A stretch of 51,681 nt of DNA. It comes from an uncultured Pelagibacteraceae bacterium. Its GTDB lineage: Bacteria; Pseudomonadota; Alphaproteobacteria; Pelagibacterales; Pelagibacteraceae. The stretch spans positions 1 to 51,681 of the forward strand of contig CACCGK010000003.1 of assembly GCA_902545555.1 (NCBI GenBank), written 5' to 3'. Under the pieces are notes generated by a model that was not told the origin of the DNA, made no database searches, and was given only the letters and a program-made list of their open reading frames with translations. Shown in pieces: positions 42,519 through 51,681 of the stretch. The position numbers were made by a program, and so were the translations under genes. How positions within the stretch are numbered: position 1 is the first letter of the stretch; each line of letters begins with the position of its first letter.

Positions 42519-44740
42519 TAAATTGACCTCTCAGTAGATGTAACACTAAAAGCCTCTATTGTGTCATTTTTTTGGAAATCCATATAATCTTTAACTGTAA
42601 TTCCGCATTCTTGACCATCACTTACCTGTTTAACTTGGTTTTTTTCTCTAAATATTGTTGAAACTTTTCCAGTATAAATAATAGCACCGTCTCTAATTAT
42701 TCTTACATCTGAAGTACTATTAATTTCTCCTTCAGTTACTTTTGAACCAGCAACTTTACCTGCACCCGAAACTTTAAATATTTCTAAAATTTGTGCAGTA
42801 CCAGTAATTTTTTCTTGTACATCGGGCGCCAATAATCCTGACATTCTTTGTTTTATGTAATCTAGAACTTCATAAATAATGTTGTATGAAGATATTTTTA
42901 TCTTCTCATTTTCAGCAAGTTTTTTTGCTTCTTTACTTGGTTTAACATTGAAAGCTATTAATACTGCATTTGAAGCTTTCGCTAATGTAACGTCTGTCTC
43001 AGTTACCATTCCAATATCTGCCAAAATTATTTTAGGTTTAACTTCATCATGTTTGATTTGACTAATTGCATTTTTGATTGCTTCAGATGATCCATGTACA
43101 TCAGATTTAATTATTAAATTTAATTCTTCAGTAGATTTATCTGAAAAAGCAGAATCTTGAGTTGCAAAAGTTAGTGGATTTTTTCCATCCTTACTCTCTT
43201 GAGCTCTATTTTCACTCAGTGTCTTAGCTTCTTTTTCTGTATCAAGAACAATAAAATCGTCTCCAGCTTTGGCTGCACCATTTATTCCTAAAATTTCAGC
43301 AGGCGTTGAAGGTAAAGCTGCATTAATATTTTGACCTTTATCATTAATAATCGCTCTTACTTTTCCCCATTTTAAACCACTTACAAAAAAATCACCTCTC
43401 TTAAGTGTTCCAGTAGTAACAATTATATTTGCAACTGGACCCCTACCAACATCAATTTTTGACTCTAAAACTATACCTGTAGCTTTAGATTCATAATCCG
43501 TTTTAAGATCTAAAATCTCTGCTTGTAGTATTATTGACTCTACTAATTTATCTAAATTTTGTTTTGTTTTAGTTGAAATCTCTACCATTAAAGTATCACC
43601 GGATAAATCTTCAGCAATTAATTCGTGCTCTAATAATTGATTTTTTATCTTCTGAGGATCTGCCTCTGGTAGATCACATTTATTTATTGCTACAACTATT
43701 GGAACATTAGCAGCTTTAGCATGTTTAATAGACTCAACTGTTTGAGGTTTAACTCCATCATCAGCAGCAACTACTAAAACAACCACGTCTGTTAATTTTG
43801 ATCCTCTTGCTCTCATTTCTGTAAATGCAGCGTGACCTGGAGTATCAATAAATGTTAATTTATTACCCTGACTTTCAATTTGATAAGCTCCAATGTGTTG
43901 GGTTATTCCACCAAATTCTCCTGAAACCACGTTCGCACTTCTGAGCACATCCAGTACCGATGTTTTGCCATGATCCACATGACCCATGACGGTAACTATT
44001 GGTGGTCGATTTTTTAAATTTTCTGTTCTTGAAGCTTTTATTTTTTGAATTATTTCCTCTGCTTTCTCTTCCCTAATTGGATTGTGACCAAATTCTTTAA
44101 CTAAATATTCAGCAGTATCTGCAGCTAATGTTTGATTGATAGTCACAGTAACACCCATTCCAAATAAATGCTTAATTACATTACTTGATTGTTCAGCCAT
44201 TCTATTTGCAAGTTCTCTTACTGTGATTGCTTCAGGTATATTAATATCTCTTTTAATCGGTTTTAAATTTTCTTGAGAATCATCTTTTGTAGCATTTTTA
44301 ATTTCTTTTTGTCTTGCTCTCTTTACTGATGCTAAGCTTCTTTGTTTTGCATCAATCTCATCACTTAGTGCTCTTGATACAGTTAACTTTAACTCTCTCT
44401 TTTTTGTTCCTGCTTTTAAAGTTTTTCTATCTTTGTTTTCACTATCTCCTTTAAGTCGTTTAGTAGCTCTTTGCTCTGCTAATTTTCTCTTTTCAAAATC
44501 GTTTGTTATAGGGGGTGATTTAGGATTAAATGAAGGTTTTAATGGTGTTCCTCTGTTGTTGAAAGTTGAGGTTGTTCTTGGTTTATTTGTAGTAGATCTA
44601 AATGATCCTCCTCTACTCGAGAATTTTCCAGTTTGTTTTTCAATTACTACAGAATTTTTTCCTTGAGATTTAGCAATCTCAATATTCTTGATTGATTTTT
44701 TGGCTGAGCCTGAAATTGTTAATTTTGTTTTTTTCTCCAT
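42518..44740 (-). CDS. infB: Translation initiation factor IF-2
   Basis: GTPase delivering initiator fMet-tRNA to the 30S subunit. The 740-residue protein has a basic N-terminal region rich in Ser, Lys and Arg (shorter than the long N-domains of enterobacteria), an IF2_N domain (AITVRELANRMAEQSSNVIKHL), then the GTPase with G1 VTVMGHVDHGKTSVLDV, G3 FIDTPGHAAF, G4 VAINKCDLP, followed by domains with VKPKIILADIGMVTETDV and the C-terminal initiator-tRNA-binding domain. It lies ten bases downstream of nusA and overlaps rbfA by one base. Confidence 0.96.
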   Translation of the reverse strand: MEKKTKLTISGSAKKSIKNIEIAKSQGKNSVVIEKQTGKFSSRGGSFRSTTNKPRTTSTFNNRGTPLKPSFNPKSPPITNDFEKRKLAEQRATKRLKGDSENKDRKTLKAGTKKRELKLTVSRALSDEIDAKQRSLASVKRARQKEIKNATKDDSQENLKPIKRDINIPEAITVRELANRMAEQSSNVIKHLFGMGVTVTINQTLAADTAEYLVKEFGHNPIREEKAEEIIQKIKASRTENLKNRPPIVTVMGHVDHGKTSVLDVLRSANVVSGEFGGITQHIGAYQIESQGNKLTFIDTPGHAAFTEMRARGSKLTDVVVLVVAADDGVKPQTVESIKHAKAANVPIVVAINKCDLPEADPQKIKNQLLEHELIAEDLSGDTLMVEISTKTKQNLDKLVESIILQAEILDLKTDYESKATGIVLESKIDVGRGPVANIIVTTGTLKRGDFFVSGLKWGKVRAIINDKGQNINAALPSTPAEILGINGAAKAGDDFIVLDTEKEAKTLSENRAQESKDGKNPLTFATQDSAFSDKSTEELNLIIKSDVHGSSEAIKNAISQIKHDEVKPKIILADIGMVTETDVTLAKASNAVLIAFNVKPSKEAKKLAENEKIKISSYNIIYEVLDYIKQRMSGLLAPDVQEKITGTAQILEIFKVSGAGKVAGSKVTEGEINSTSDVRIIRDGAIIYTGKVSTIFREKNQVKQVSDGQECGITVKDYMDFQKNDTIEAFSVTSTERSI

Positions 44741-44750
44741 ACCTCATCAC

Positions 44751-46304
44751 TCAATCTTTATAAACAATTTTTCTAGCAGACATAATTAGTTCATCAGCTT
44801 CTTCTTTAGATAAAGCAAAATCTTCCAGATAACCTTGGATTTTCACTTTCTCACCTTTAACCACGTCATAACCACCAGTTAATTCATCAGATGCTAAGTC
44901 TGCAAAATCTTCTAAACTTAAAATTTTTTGTTCACCAAGTGTGACTAACATTCCTGGTGTTAATCCGTTTAAATTAATCAAGGCATCTTCCAGACCTAAT
45001 TCTTTAATTCTCTGAGAAATATCCTCTTGATCCTTTTCATGGAACTCTTTAGCTCTTTCTATCAATGCTTTAGCAGTATCTTCTTCTATACCTTCAATCT
45101 TCATTAAATTTTCAGCTGAACTATCTTTAATGTCATCAATAGTTGAAAAACCCTCAGCAACAAGTAACTGACCCAACGTTTCATCTAACTCTAAATTTTT
45201 TACAAAGTTCTCTGTTTTTTCTTTAAATTCTAATTGTCTTCGTTCAGAGTCTTCTGCATCTGTCATTATATTTATTTCATAATTTAAGAGTTTTGTCGCA
45301 AGTCTTACATTTTGACCTCTTCTCCCAATTGCTTTGCTTAAATTTTCCTCGGTAAGAATTACATCAAGTTTTTTTCTTTCACCATCAACGTTAACTCTTT
45401 GTACATCAGCTGGTGATAAAGCATTTGAAACCAAAATAGCAGGGTCTTCCGACCAATTAACTATATCAATTTTCTCTCCTTGAAGTTCATTTACAACAGC
45501 TTGAACTCTTGAACCTCTCATACCTACACAAGCACCTACTGGATCTAGAGATGTATCAACTGCTTTAACGCATATTTTGGCTCTACTTCCAGGATCTCTT
45601 GAAGAAGATTTAATTTCTATTAGTCCATCATAAATTTCGGGAACCTCTTGAAGAAAAAGCTTTTCCATAAATTTAGGATGAGCTCTAGATAGAAATATTT
45701 GTTGTCCTCTAGGTTCTCTTCTAACATCATAACAATAAGCTTTTATACGATCACCTGCTTTAATATTTTCACGAGGTATTAATTCATTTTTTTGAATTAT
45801 TGCTTCAGTTCTTCCTAAATCAACAATTACATTTCCAAATTCTAATCTCTTTACAATTCCACTTAAAATAGAGTCTTTCTTATCAATAAAATCATTAAAT
45901 TGTCTTTCTCTTTCAGCTTCTCTTACATTGAAACTAATCACCTGCTTTGCGGTTTGCGCAGCAATTCTTCCAAAATCAAATGAAGGAAGTGGCTGTAATA
46001 CTTCGTCACCAATAGACTTATCTTTGTTTAATTCATTTAAATTAATTGCATCTTCCAATTTTATCTCTGTATTTGCATTTTCAGGATTTTCAGCAATTAT
46101 CAATTTTCTAAAAAGCTCAATATCTCCATTGTCTCTATTTATAGAAACTTTAATTTCATTTTCTTGTCCAAATTTTGATTTTGCAGCTTTAGCAATACCT
46201 GTTTCCATAGAACTTATAATTAGTTCTTTATCAATTGATTTTTCTAATGCCACAGCTTCAGCAATTCTCAGTAATTCAAGTTTGTCTGCTCTTTTATTTA
46301 ACAT
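44751..46304 (-). CDS. nusA: Transcription termination/antitermination factor NusA
   Basis: RNA polymerase-associated factor affecting pausing, termination and antitermination. I place the start at the ATG at 46304 (MLNKRADKLELLRIAEAVALEKS), because the frame's upstream extension would run through the terminator hairpin and does not fit the family. The result is 517 residues: N-terminal polymerase-binding domain, S1 (ILSGIVKRLEFGNVIVDLG), two KH domains (CVGMRGSRVQAVVNELQGEKID and AIGRRGQNVRLATKLL), then acidic helix-hairpin-helix repeats. Normal neighbours rimP and ylxR are absent. Promoter and leader terminator lie just upstream. Confidence 0.95.
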   Translation of the reverse strand: MLNKRADKLELLRIAEAVALEKSIDKELIISSMETGIAKAAKSKFGQENEIKVSINRDNGDIELFRKLIIAENPENANTEIKLEDAINLNELNKDKSIGDEVLQPLPSFDFGRIAAQTAKQVISFNVREAERERQFNDFIDKKDSILSGIVKRLEFGNVIVDLGRTEAIIQKNELIPRENIKAGDRIKAYCYDVRREPRGQQIFLSRAHPKFMEKLFLQEVPEIYDGLIEIKSSSRDPGSRAKICVKAVDTSLDPVGACVGMRGSRVQAVVNELQGEKIDIVNWSEDPAILVSNALSPADVQRVNVDGERKKLDVILTEENLSKAIGRRGQNVRLATKLLNYEINIMTDAEDSERRQLEFKEKTENFVKNLELDETLGQLLVAEGFSTIDDIKDSSAENLMKIEGIEEDTAKALIERAKEFHEKDQEDISQRIKELGLEDALINLNGLTPGMLVTLGEQKILSLEDFADLASDELTGGYDVVKGEKVKIQGYLEDFALSKEEADELIMSARKIVYKD

Positions 46305-46319
46305 AATATTGTTTGCCAC

Positions 46320-46346
46320 AAAAAAAAATGGGCTAAAGCCCATTTT
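46320..46346 (-). terminator. nusA: Intrinsic terminator in the nusA leader (also ends metK)
   Basis: On the minus strand AAAATGGGC pairs with GCCCATTTT (nine base pairs, four-base TTTA loop) and is followed by a run of T (nine in total including the arm), an excellent intrinsic terminator. It lies 58 bases after the metK stop and only 15 bases before the nusA ATG. There is no room for a promoter between it and nusA. Confidence 0.85.
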
Positions 46347-46369
46347 GTAAAGTTCAATAATGTAGTTGC

Positions 46370-46397
46370 AATATAGTAAAGTTTTTTTTTAATTCAA
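46370..46397 (-). promoter_or_regulatory. nusA: Predicted nusA operon promoter
   Basis: On the minus strand TTGAAT (46392-46397) and TATATT (46370-46375) are 16 bases apart, matching -35 at 4/6 and -10 at 5/6. They lie just after the metK stop. Transcription from here would begin near 46363 and read through the leader terminator before reaching nusA. Confidence 0.5.
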
Positions 46398-46403
46398 CAG
46401 AAA

Positions 46404-47573
46404 CTATTTAGAAAAAACGTTAGTTTTATCGATTTTTTCCCATGAAAATGAACCATTTTCCTCAGGTGCTCTACCAAAATGACCATAAGCAGATGTTTTT
46501 TCATATATTGGTTTGTTTAAATTTAACATTTCTCTGATACCTCTAGGGCTTAAATCAAAATTTTCTTTAATCTTTTCTACAACAAATTTATTTTTATCTA
46601 GGTCGTTATCAAATAAATCAACATAGATGGATAATGGTTTTGATACACCAATTGCATAAGCTAACTGAATTAAACATTTCTTAGCAATTTTAGAACCAAC
46701 AACATTTTTAGCAATGTACCTTGCCGCATAAGCTGCTGATCTATCAACTTTAGTTGGATCTTTTCCAGAGAAAGCTCCACCACCATGAGGTGCTGCTCCG
46801 CCATAAGTATCAACAATAATTTTTCTACCTGTCAAACCACAATCTCCATCTGGCCCACCAATTACAAAATTTCCCGTCGGATTTACATAAAACTCGTCCT
46901 CGTTAAAACCATCAAGAAAATTCTCAGGAATGGATTTTAACATATAAGGTCTAAGTAAATCTCTGACTTGTGATTGATTAACATCTGGTGAATGCTGTGA
47001 AGATATAACTACAGATTTTACTTTTGATGGTTTTCCATTAACATACTCGAATGTTACCTGACTTTTTGAATCTGGTTCAATATTTTTTAATTTTCCAGAT
47101 TTTCTATCTTCAGCCATTAATCTTAAGATTTTATGAGAATAATGAATTGGTGCTGGCATTAAAACATCCGTTTCATTACAAGCGTACCCAAACATGATAC
47201 CTTGATCTCCAGCTCCTTCATCTTTGTTGCCAGAGGAATCTACTCCCATAGCAATATCAGCTGATTGGGAATGTAAGTGACTTTCAATTTTTGTAGCTTC
47301 TTTCCAAGTAAATCCTTCTTGGTCATAACCAATATCTTTTATACAATTTCTTACTTTTTCAATTAATTCATCTTTTTTAATTTCTGGTCCTCTCACCTCA
47401 CCAGCTAGAACAACTTTATTTGTCGTAGTAAGTGTTTCGCAAGCAACTCTTGAATATGGATCTCCAGAAATAAAACTATCAACAACCATATCTGAAATCC
47501 TATCAGACACTTTATCTGGGTGTCCCTCGGAGACAGACTCACTTGTAAAAAGATAATTTTTTAAATTACTCAT
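46404..47573 (-). CDS. metK: S-adenosylmethionine synthetase
   Basis: Makes SAM from ATP and methionine. The 389 residues carry the family signatures: [16 protein letters not shown] (first ATP and metal motif), [12 protein letters not shown] (signature 1) and [16 protein letters not shown] (signature 2, P-loop-like). Length is normal. Its start overlaps the lnt stop by eight bases, so it is translationally coupled to lnt and has no space for its own riboswitch. The transcript ends at the hairpin before nusA. Confidence 0.96.
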   Translation of the reverse strand: MSNLKNYLFTSESVSEGHPDKVSDRISDMVVDSFISGDPYSRVACETLTTTNKVVLAGEVRGPEIKKDELIEKVRNCIKDIGYDQEGFTWKEATKIESHLHSQSADIAMGVDSSGNKDEGAGDQGIMFGYACNETDVLMPAPIHYSHKILRLMAEDRKSGKLKNIEPDSKSQVTFEYVNGKPSKVKSVVISSQHSPDVNQSQVRDLLRPYMLKSIPENFLDGFNEDEFYVNPTGNFVIGGPDGDCGLTGRKIIVDTYGGAAPHGGGAFSGKDPTKVDRSAAYAARYIAKNVVGSKIAKKCLIQLAYAIGVSKPLSIYVDLFDNDLDKNKFVVEKIKENFDLSPRGIREMLNLNKPIYEKTSAYGHFGRAPEENGSFSWEKIDKTNVFSK

Positions 47574-49110
47574 TTTTACGTTTCTTAAATGAAAATATTA
47601 AGAAAATATACAACAAAATTATAAATCCAAAAATTTTATTCCCAAATTTTGCAAACAGGCTCATCTGAATTTTTCTTGTTTCACTTAAATCTATATAACC
47701 AGATTTATTAATATCGACTTTTTGCTCAATAACTCCCATTGGGTTAATAATTGCTGTTGTCCCATTATTTGCAGACCTTAAAACATATTTTCCACTCTCT
47801 ATAGCTCTAAAAATACTATGAGTAAAATGTTGCTCTGGACCAATTGATTTACCAAACCAGCCATCTTCGGAAATATTTACAATATAATCAAAGTTACTGT
47901 TTGTAAAAATTTTAGCAGAATAAATTATCTCATAACAAATGAGAGGCAATATTTTAACTGATAAATTATTATAATTCAGATTTATTATGTTTCTTTCTTT
48001 ACCTTTCGAATATGATTGGTAGTCATTAGTAATTGTTTTTAGGCCAATACCTTTTAGTAATTTTTCAAAAGGCAAAAATTCACCAAAAGGAACAAGGTTT
48101 ATTTTTTTATATGAATTTATTATATTTAGATTGTGATCAAAAATAGATAATGAATTAAAATGTTTAATAGTTTTATTCTCATCTTCTTTACTATTGATAC
48201 CAATTGCTAACAAATGATTTTCGTTAAATTTATTTTCAAATAACCACTTGTATTCTTTTAATTGGTTTTGTGAAATACCTGGAATTATACCCTCTGGCCA
48301 AATAAAAATTATTTTTTCACTTTTTTTAGGAGAGCTAATTTCAATTAGTTCTTCTATTGCAGTTATAGGATCAACATTGTTATAAAATCTATCTATACTT
48401 ATATTTGAACTCAAAATTCTTATTTTATAGTCAAGATTTTTTACTTCTTGATTGTTAAATTTTTCTAAATTTTGTGAACCAAGTACATAAAATGAAAACG
48501 TTGTAATAAGAAACGCAACACATACGCTAATATCTTTTTTATTTTCTCTTAAAATAAATATTGATGGGCTTGTAAATAATGAAATACAGAAAAGATTAAA
48601 GCTGTATGTACCTATGACTGATGCAATGTTTAAAATTTCGATTTGATTAGAGAAACTATAAGCAATTAAATTCCAAGGAAAACCAGTTAGTATTGATCCT
48701 CGTAGAAACTCTATTATTCCAAATATTAAGGAAAAAAGAAAAAATGAGCTCAAACTTTTATTTGGTTTTAAAACTGCAAATAAATAAGTAACTAGAGCAT
48801 AAAACAAGGCTAATAAACCAGGTATTAATATTATTGTAAATGGTATTAAAAACTTAAAACTTTGATCAAACGTTAATGATATTGAGATCCAATATAAATT
48901 ACTTACAAAATAACCAAACCCAAAAAACCAACCATAAAAGAAAAATATTTTTTTATTTTTATAAAACTCAATTTTTTTTATTAAAAATATATAGAATAAA
49001 CTAAAAGTTAAAAAATTTATTACAACATAATTAAATGGGGGTAAACTTAAGGAGGTAAGCACCCCTAATAAAATTAAATAAATTAATTCAATATAAAATT
49101 TATTTTTCAA
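47566..49110 (-). CDS. lnt: Apolipoprotein N-acyltransferase
   Basis: Inner-membrane enzyme adding the third acyl chain to lipoproteins, 514 residues. An N-terminal bundle of about six membrane helices (with [22 protein letters not shown], the family's conserved arginine-containing segment) precedes a periplasmic nitrilase-like domain. The catalytic Glu is in [11 protein letters not shown], the Lys in [18 protein letters not shown] and the Cys in [12 protein letters not shown], so the Glu-Lys-Cys triad is intact. A C-terminal helix re-anchors it. Between ybeY and metK, as in many alphaproteobacteria. Confidence 0.94.
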   Translation of the reverse strand: MKNKFYIELIYLILLGVLTSLSLPPFNYVVINFLTFSLFYIFLIKKIEFYKNKKIFFFYGWFFGFGYFVSNLYWISISLTFDQSFKFLIPFTIILIPGLLALFYALVTYLFAVLKPNKSLSSFFLFSLIFGIIEFLRGSILTGFPWNLIAYSFSNQIEILNIASVIGTYSFNLFCISLFTSPSIFILRENKKDISVCVAFLITTFSFYVLGSQNLEKFNNQEVKNLDYKIRILSSNISIDRFYNNVDPITAIEELIEISSPKKSEKIIFIWPEGIIPGISQNQLKEYKWLFENKFNENHLLAIGINSKEDENKTIKHFNSLSIFDHNLNIINSYKKINLVPFGEFLPFEKLLKGIGLKTITNDYQSYSKGKERNIINLNYNNLSVKILPLICYEIIYSAKIFTNSNFDYIVNISEDGWFGKSIGPEQHFTHSIFRAIESGKYVLRSANNGTTAIINPMGVIEQKVDINKSGYIDLSETRKIQMSLFAKFGNKIFGFIILLYIFLIFSFKKRKNE

Positions 49111-49111
49111 T

Positions 49112-49573
49112 TTAATTTATTTTTGATTGTACAGATTTAAATAATAGATTTTCCTCTTTTAACATTTTGAAATAATCTTTATTTTTTTTATGATCAAAAC
49201 CTAAAAGATGAAGAAAACCATGTATTAATATTTTAGCAACTTTTTCTTTAAAGGATTTTAAATCTTGTGATTTTGGTTTATCTAAATAATTATAGCTGAT
49301 GATAATGTCTCCTAAATAAGTATTTTTTTTAATTTTTATTTTTTTATCTAATGGAAAAGATAAAATATCTGTAGATTTATTTTTTTTTCTAAAAACCTTG
49401 TTTAATTTTTTAATATTCTTATTATTTGAAAGTAATAGTGTGAAAGTTACTTTTTTATTTAAAAATTTATATTTTTTTGGAAAAGCTTTACATATTTTTT
49501 TAAAAAAAATATCCTTATTTTTAAGCCTTTTTGACCAAGCCTTCTCCTCAGAGAAGACATTAATACTAATCAT
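49112..49573 (-). CDS. ybeY: Endoribonuclease YbeY
   Basis: Single-strand RNase for 16S rRNA 3' maturation and ribosome quality control, 153 residues. The zinc-binding motif is ILIHGFLHLLGFDHKKNKD (about residues 114-132), a match to H-G-x-L-H-L-x-G-x-D-H. Also present are the N-terminal LLLSNNKNIKKLNKVFRKKNKSTDILSFP and LGDIIIS segments. It starts inside the phoH 3' end with an eight-base overlap. The phoH-ybeY-lnt order is widely conserved. Confidence 0.94.
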   Translation of the reverse strand: MISINVFSEEKAWSKRLKNKDIFFKKICKAFPKKYKFLNKKVTFTLLLSNNKNIKKLNKVFRKKNKSTDILSFPLDKKIKIKKNTYLGDIIISYNYLDKPKSQDLKSFKEKVAKILIHGFLHLLGFDHKKNKDYFKMLKEENLLFKSVQSKIN

Positions 49574-50561
49574 TATTTGAGTATGCTTTAACTATTTTAG
49601 AAACAAGTGGATGTCTAACTACATCTGAATGATCAAAATCAACTATGGATATTTCCTTTAAATGCCCAAGCAACTCTTTTGATCGGACTAATCCTGACAT
49701 GCTTTTATTTGGTAAATCAATTTGAGAAGGATCTCCATTAACAACTATTTTTGAATTTTCTCCAATACGTGTTAGAAACATTTTAATCTGAGTATCTGTA
49801 GCATTTTGTGCTTCGTCTAAAATTGCAAAGGAATTTTTAAGAGTTCTACCTCTCATAAAAGCTAAAGGCGCAATCTCTATATCTCCAATCTCAATCATTC
49901 GCTGTATTTTTTCAAAGTCGAAGAGATCATATAAAGAGTCATATAAAGGTCTAAGATAAGGATCTACTTTTTCCTTCATATCACCTGGCAAAAATCCCAA
50001 ACGCTCACCCGCTTCTACAGCCGGTCTTGAAAGAATAATTCTCTCAATCTTTTTTTCTAAAAGCATAGTTAAGCCTACGGCTACTGCCAAAAAAGTTTTT
50101 CCTGTTCCAGCTGGTCCAGCTGAAATTACAATATCACTCTCCCTCAAAGCTCTAACATAGTTTTTTTGTTTTTCAGATCTAGGAATTATAGATTTCTTGG
50201 GAGTTTTAATGATGTCTGTAACATTATTGTTTTTTACTTTTTCATTAATCATAAAGTTATCAACTGATGAAAGTATATCTTTATTCTCTATACTTCCATT
50301 ATTAATAAACTGATTAGCTAAAAATTGAATAGCGTTTTTAATTTTTTCATTCTTTTCAGGTGTTGATTTAATTAAAATTGAATTTCCCCTTGAATATAAG
50401 CTGCAATTTGTAATTTTTTCTAATTCTTGCAAATTTTTATTAAATTCCCCAACAACACCCATCAACAAGTTATTGTCATGAAATATGACACTTAAAGAAT
50501 TGTTATCTGAATAAACAAATTTTAAAGACTGATCGATATTTTTTTTAGTTATTCCACTCAA
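49566..50561 (-). CDS. phoH: PhoH-family ATPase (YbeZ)
   Basis: Predicted ATP-binding RNA-associated protein that partners YbeY, 331 residues. The N-terminal ~110 residues include a KH-like segment; the P-loop ATPase follows with SAGPAGTGKTFLAVAV (about residues 150-165), IILSRPAVEAGERLGFLPGD and Walker B SFAILDEAQNATDTQIKMFLTR. Encoded between miaB and ybeY, with a three-base gap to miaB. Functional role by family. Confidence 0.93.
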   Translation of the reverse strand: MSGITKKNIDQSLKFVYSDNNSLSVIFHDNNLLMGVVGEFNKNLQELEKITNCSLYSRGNSILIKSTPEKNEKIKNAIQFLANQFINNGSIENKDILSSVDNFMINEKVKNNNVTDIIKTPKKSIIPRSEKQKNYVRALRESDIVISAGPAGTGKTFLAVAVGLTMLLEKKIERIILSRPAVEAGERLGFLPGDMKEKVDPYLRPLYDSLYDLFDFEKIQRMIEIGDIEIAPLAFMRGRTLKNSFAILDEAQNATDTQIKMFLTRIGENSKIVVNGDPSQIDLPNKSMSGLVRSKELLGHLKEISIVDFDHSDVVRHPLVSKIVKAYSNND

Positions 50562-50564
50562 ATT

Positions 50565-51681
50565 CTATGCAACCTTTTGATCCGAATTAGTTATTACTTC
50601 ACCGAATAAAGTATTTCTATTACTATCTTTAATTCTCACTTGAACTATTTTTCCAATATCATTCTTTTTACCATTAAAAATTACAGATGTCATATACTCA
50701 GATCTACCAAAAGCTTTGCTTTTATCGTCAGTTAAATTTTCAACCAAAACATCAATAACTTTACCCTCCAATGATTTGTTCATTTCGATTTGATTTTTGA
50801 ATAAGATAGTTTGAATTTTTTCTAATCTTTCAATAGAAATTTTTTTTTCAATTAGGTATAAATTTTCGGCGACTGTTCCAGGTCTTGGACTAAAAATAAA
50901 TGAATAAGAGTTAATAAATTTAATTCTTTCAATTAATCTAGTAGTATCCTTAAAATCCTGATCCTCTTCACCAGGATAACCTATTATAAAATCACTTGAA
51001 AATTCTATATTTGAGTTAATTTCTTTTAATTTATCAAAAGTATTTAGATATTCCTCAATAGTATGTTTTCTATTCATCAACTTTAAAATTTTATTAGATC
51101 CACTTTGAACCGGTAAATGCACAAGTGGCATTAACTTTTCAGAGGTTTTATATACTTCAATTAAATCCTCAGTCATATCTTTTGGGTGAGATGTTGTATA
51201 TCTAACTCTCTTAATTTCAGATAATTTTTCAATATTTAAAATCAAATCTGATAGTCTGTATCCTTCATTATCATAAGCATTTACATTTTGACCAAGTAAA
51301 ATTATTTCTTTTGCACCATTATCAGCTAAATATTTTGCTTCATCCAAAATTTGTTTAAATGGTCGAGAATATTCTGGTCCTCTTGTATATGGGACTACGC
51401 AAAAATGACAAAACTTATCACATCCTTCCTGAATAGTTAAGAAGGATGAAACTTTTCCAGCTTCATTTTTAATTTTACTTAAATATTTAAATTTAGAAAC
51501 TGTATCAAATTCAGTTTCTTCAATTTTTTTCTTTTTTTTATTATAATTTAATATTGTGTCATTTATTTTGTGATAAGCTTGAGGACCAATAACTAAATCT
51601 ATGTAGGGTTCTCTTTTTAGCATCTCTTGATTTTCTGCTTGAGCAACACAGCCTGCAATAATCACCAATGGTTTTTTTTTT
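50565..51681 (-). CDS. miaB: tRNA methylthiotransferase MiaB (5' end beyond window)
   Basis: Radical-SAM enzyme that adds the methylthio group to N6-isopentenyladenosine-37 in tRNA. The frame stays open to the right edge. A TTG at 51668 is not a convincing start, because PLVIIAGCVAQAENQEM matches the interior of the N-terminal UPF0004 domain. Seen: the radical-SAM cluster QEGCDKFCHFCVVPYTRGPE, HLPVQSGSNKILKLMNRKHT, SSDFIIGYPGEEDQDF, and the C-terminal TRAM domain ending at about the last 60 residues. About 372 of ~440 residues are present. It heads a miaB-phoH-ybeY-lnt-metK run. Confidence 0.95.
   Translation of the reverse strand, partial: KKKPLVIIAGCVAQAENQEMLKREPYIDLVIGPQAYHKINDTILNYNKKKKKIEETEFDTVSKFKYLSKIKNEAGKVSSFLTIQEGCDKFCHFCVVPYTRGPEYSRPFKQILDEAKYLADNGAKEIILLGQNVNAYDNEGYRLSDLILNIEKLSEIKRVRYTTSHPKDMTEDLIEVYKTSEKLMPLVHLPVQSGSNKILKLMNRKHTIEEYLNTFDKLKEINSNIEFSSDFIIGYPGEEDQDFKDTTRLIERIKFINSYSFIFSPRPGTVAENLYLIEKKISIERLEKIQTILFKNQIEMNKSLEGKVIDVLVENLTDDKSKAFGRSEYMTSVIFNGKKNDIGKIVQVRIKDSNRNTLFGEVITNSDQKVA

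Noticed and set aside
42019..42537. 172-codon open frame antisense to rpsO and rbfA
   Set aside because: Both genes on the minus strand are unambiguous; the antisense frame has no motif and spans two genes.
46305..46343. NusA start 13 residues upstream
   Set aside because: It would lie within the terminator hairpin and its residues do not match the NusA family.
45928..46350. 140-codon open frame antisense to the start of nusA
   Set aside because: Covers the conserved NusA N-terminus and the terminator; low-complexity Ser/Phe/Ile product.
47560..47620. SAM riboswitch in front of metK
   Set aside because: metK overlaps lnt by eight bases; there is no untranslated leader to hold one.
51666..51668. 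TTG at 51668 as the miaB start
   Set aside because: The frame stays open to the edge and the residues before it match the interior of the MiaB N-terminal domain; the gene is simply cut.

Overview
This window is a stretch of bacterial chromosome that is visibly very AT-rich, with tightly packed, often overlapping genes, and no mobile elements, rRNA or CRISPR. Gene content and order point to an alphaproteobacterium of the SAR11 / Candidatus Pelagibacter type: an irr-fabA-fabB-fabI neighbourhood, mutM-rpsT-dnaA beside ubiE-ubiB-coaBC-dut, miaB-phoH-ybeY-lnt-metK, Coq7, a very small genome style and short proteins. The assignment is from gene content and composition, not from a database search.

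Layout. 1-8.5 kb: gltD (cut by the left edge), uppP, a drug/metabolite exporter, then a pyruvate dehydrogenase E1-E2 pair in which the E1 carries its own N-terminal lipoyl domain, then a thiolase. 8.6-11.2 kb: tRNA-Arg(ACG), a 32-residue membrane microprotein, a hotdog thioesterase and acetoacetyl-CoA synthetase. 11.4-15.6 kb: an operon of Suv3-like RNA helicase, TerB-like protein, 7Fe ferredoxin and CarD with a lysine-rich tail, facing a 30-residue lysine-rich microprotein across a bidirectional terminator. 15.8-24.8 kb: long-chain acyl-CoA ligase, tRNA-Leu(CAA), YqaA-DsbB-Coq7, HNH nuclease, esterase, HIG1 protein, TlpA-like thioredoxin, and the argH-(small lipoprotein)-lysA-plsC operon. 24.8-28.8 kb: dnaN, dnaA, a 312-base non-coding region with 44-base tandem repeats that is a candidate replication origin, rpsT and mutM. 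28.8-33.9 kb: ubiE, ubiB (broken by a one-base frameshift in a T8 run), coaBC, dut, a ThiF/MoeB-like enzyme and an SH3 protein. 33.9-39.7 kb: DUF3501, Fe-S reductase-like protein, rubrerythrin and Irr, divergent from fabA-fabB-fabI and a DUF1737 protein. 39.7-51.7 kb, all on the minus strand: pnp, rpsO, rbfA, infB, nusA, metK, lnt, ybeY, phoH and miaB (cut by the right edge).

How it works together: the window is mostly core housekeeping (central carbon entry, lipid synthesis, translation and RNA decay, replication initiation, envelope). The features that go beyond routine are the lipoyl-E1 fusion; the pair of lysine-rich proteins (CarD tail and 30-residue microprotein); a matching 16-base dyad upstream of both irr and rubrerythrin; an intrinsic terminator between the nusA promoter and its start codon, suggesting attenuation; the ubiB frameshift; and the tandem repeats upstream of dnaA. 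Three genes here (30, 32 and 43 residues) are so short that routine gene callers would easily miss them.
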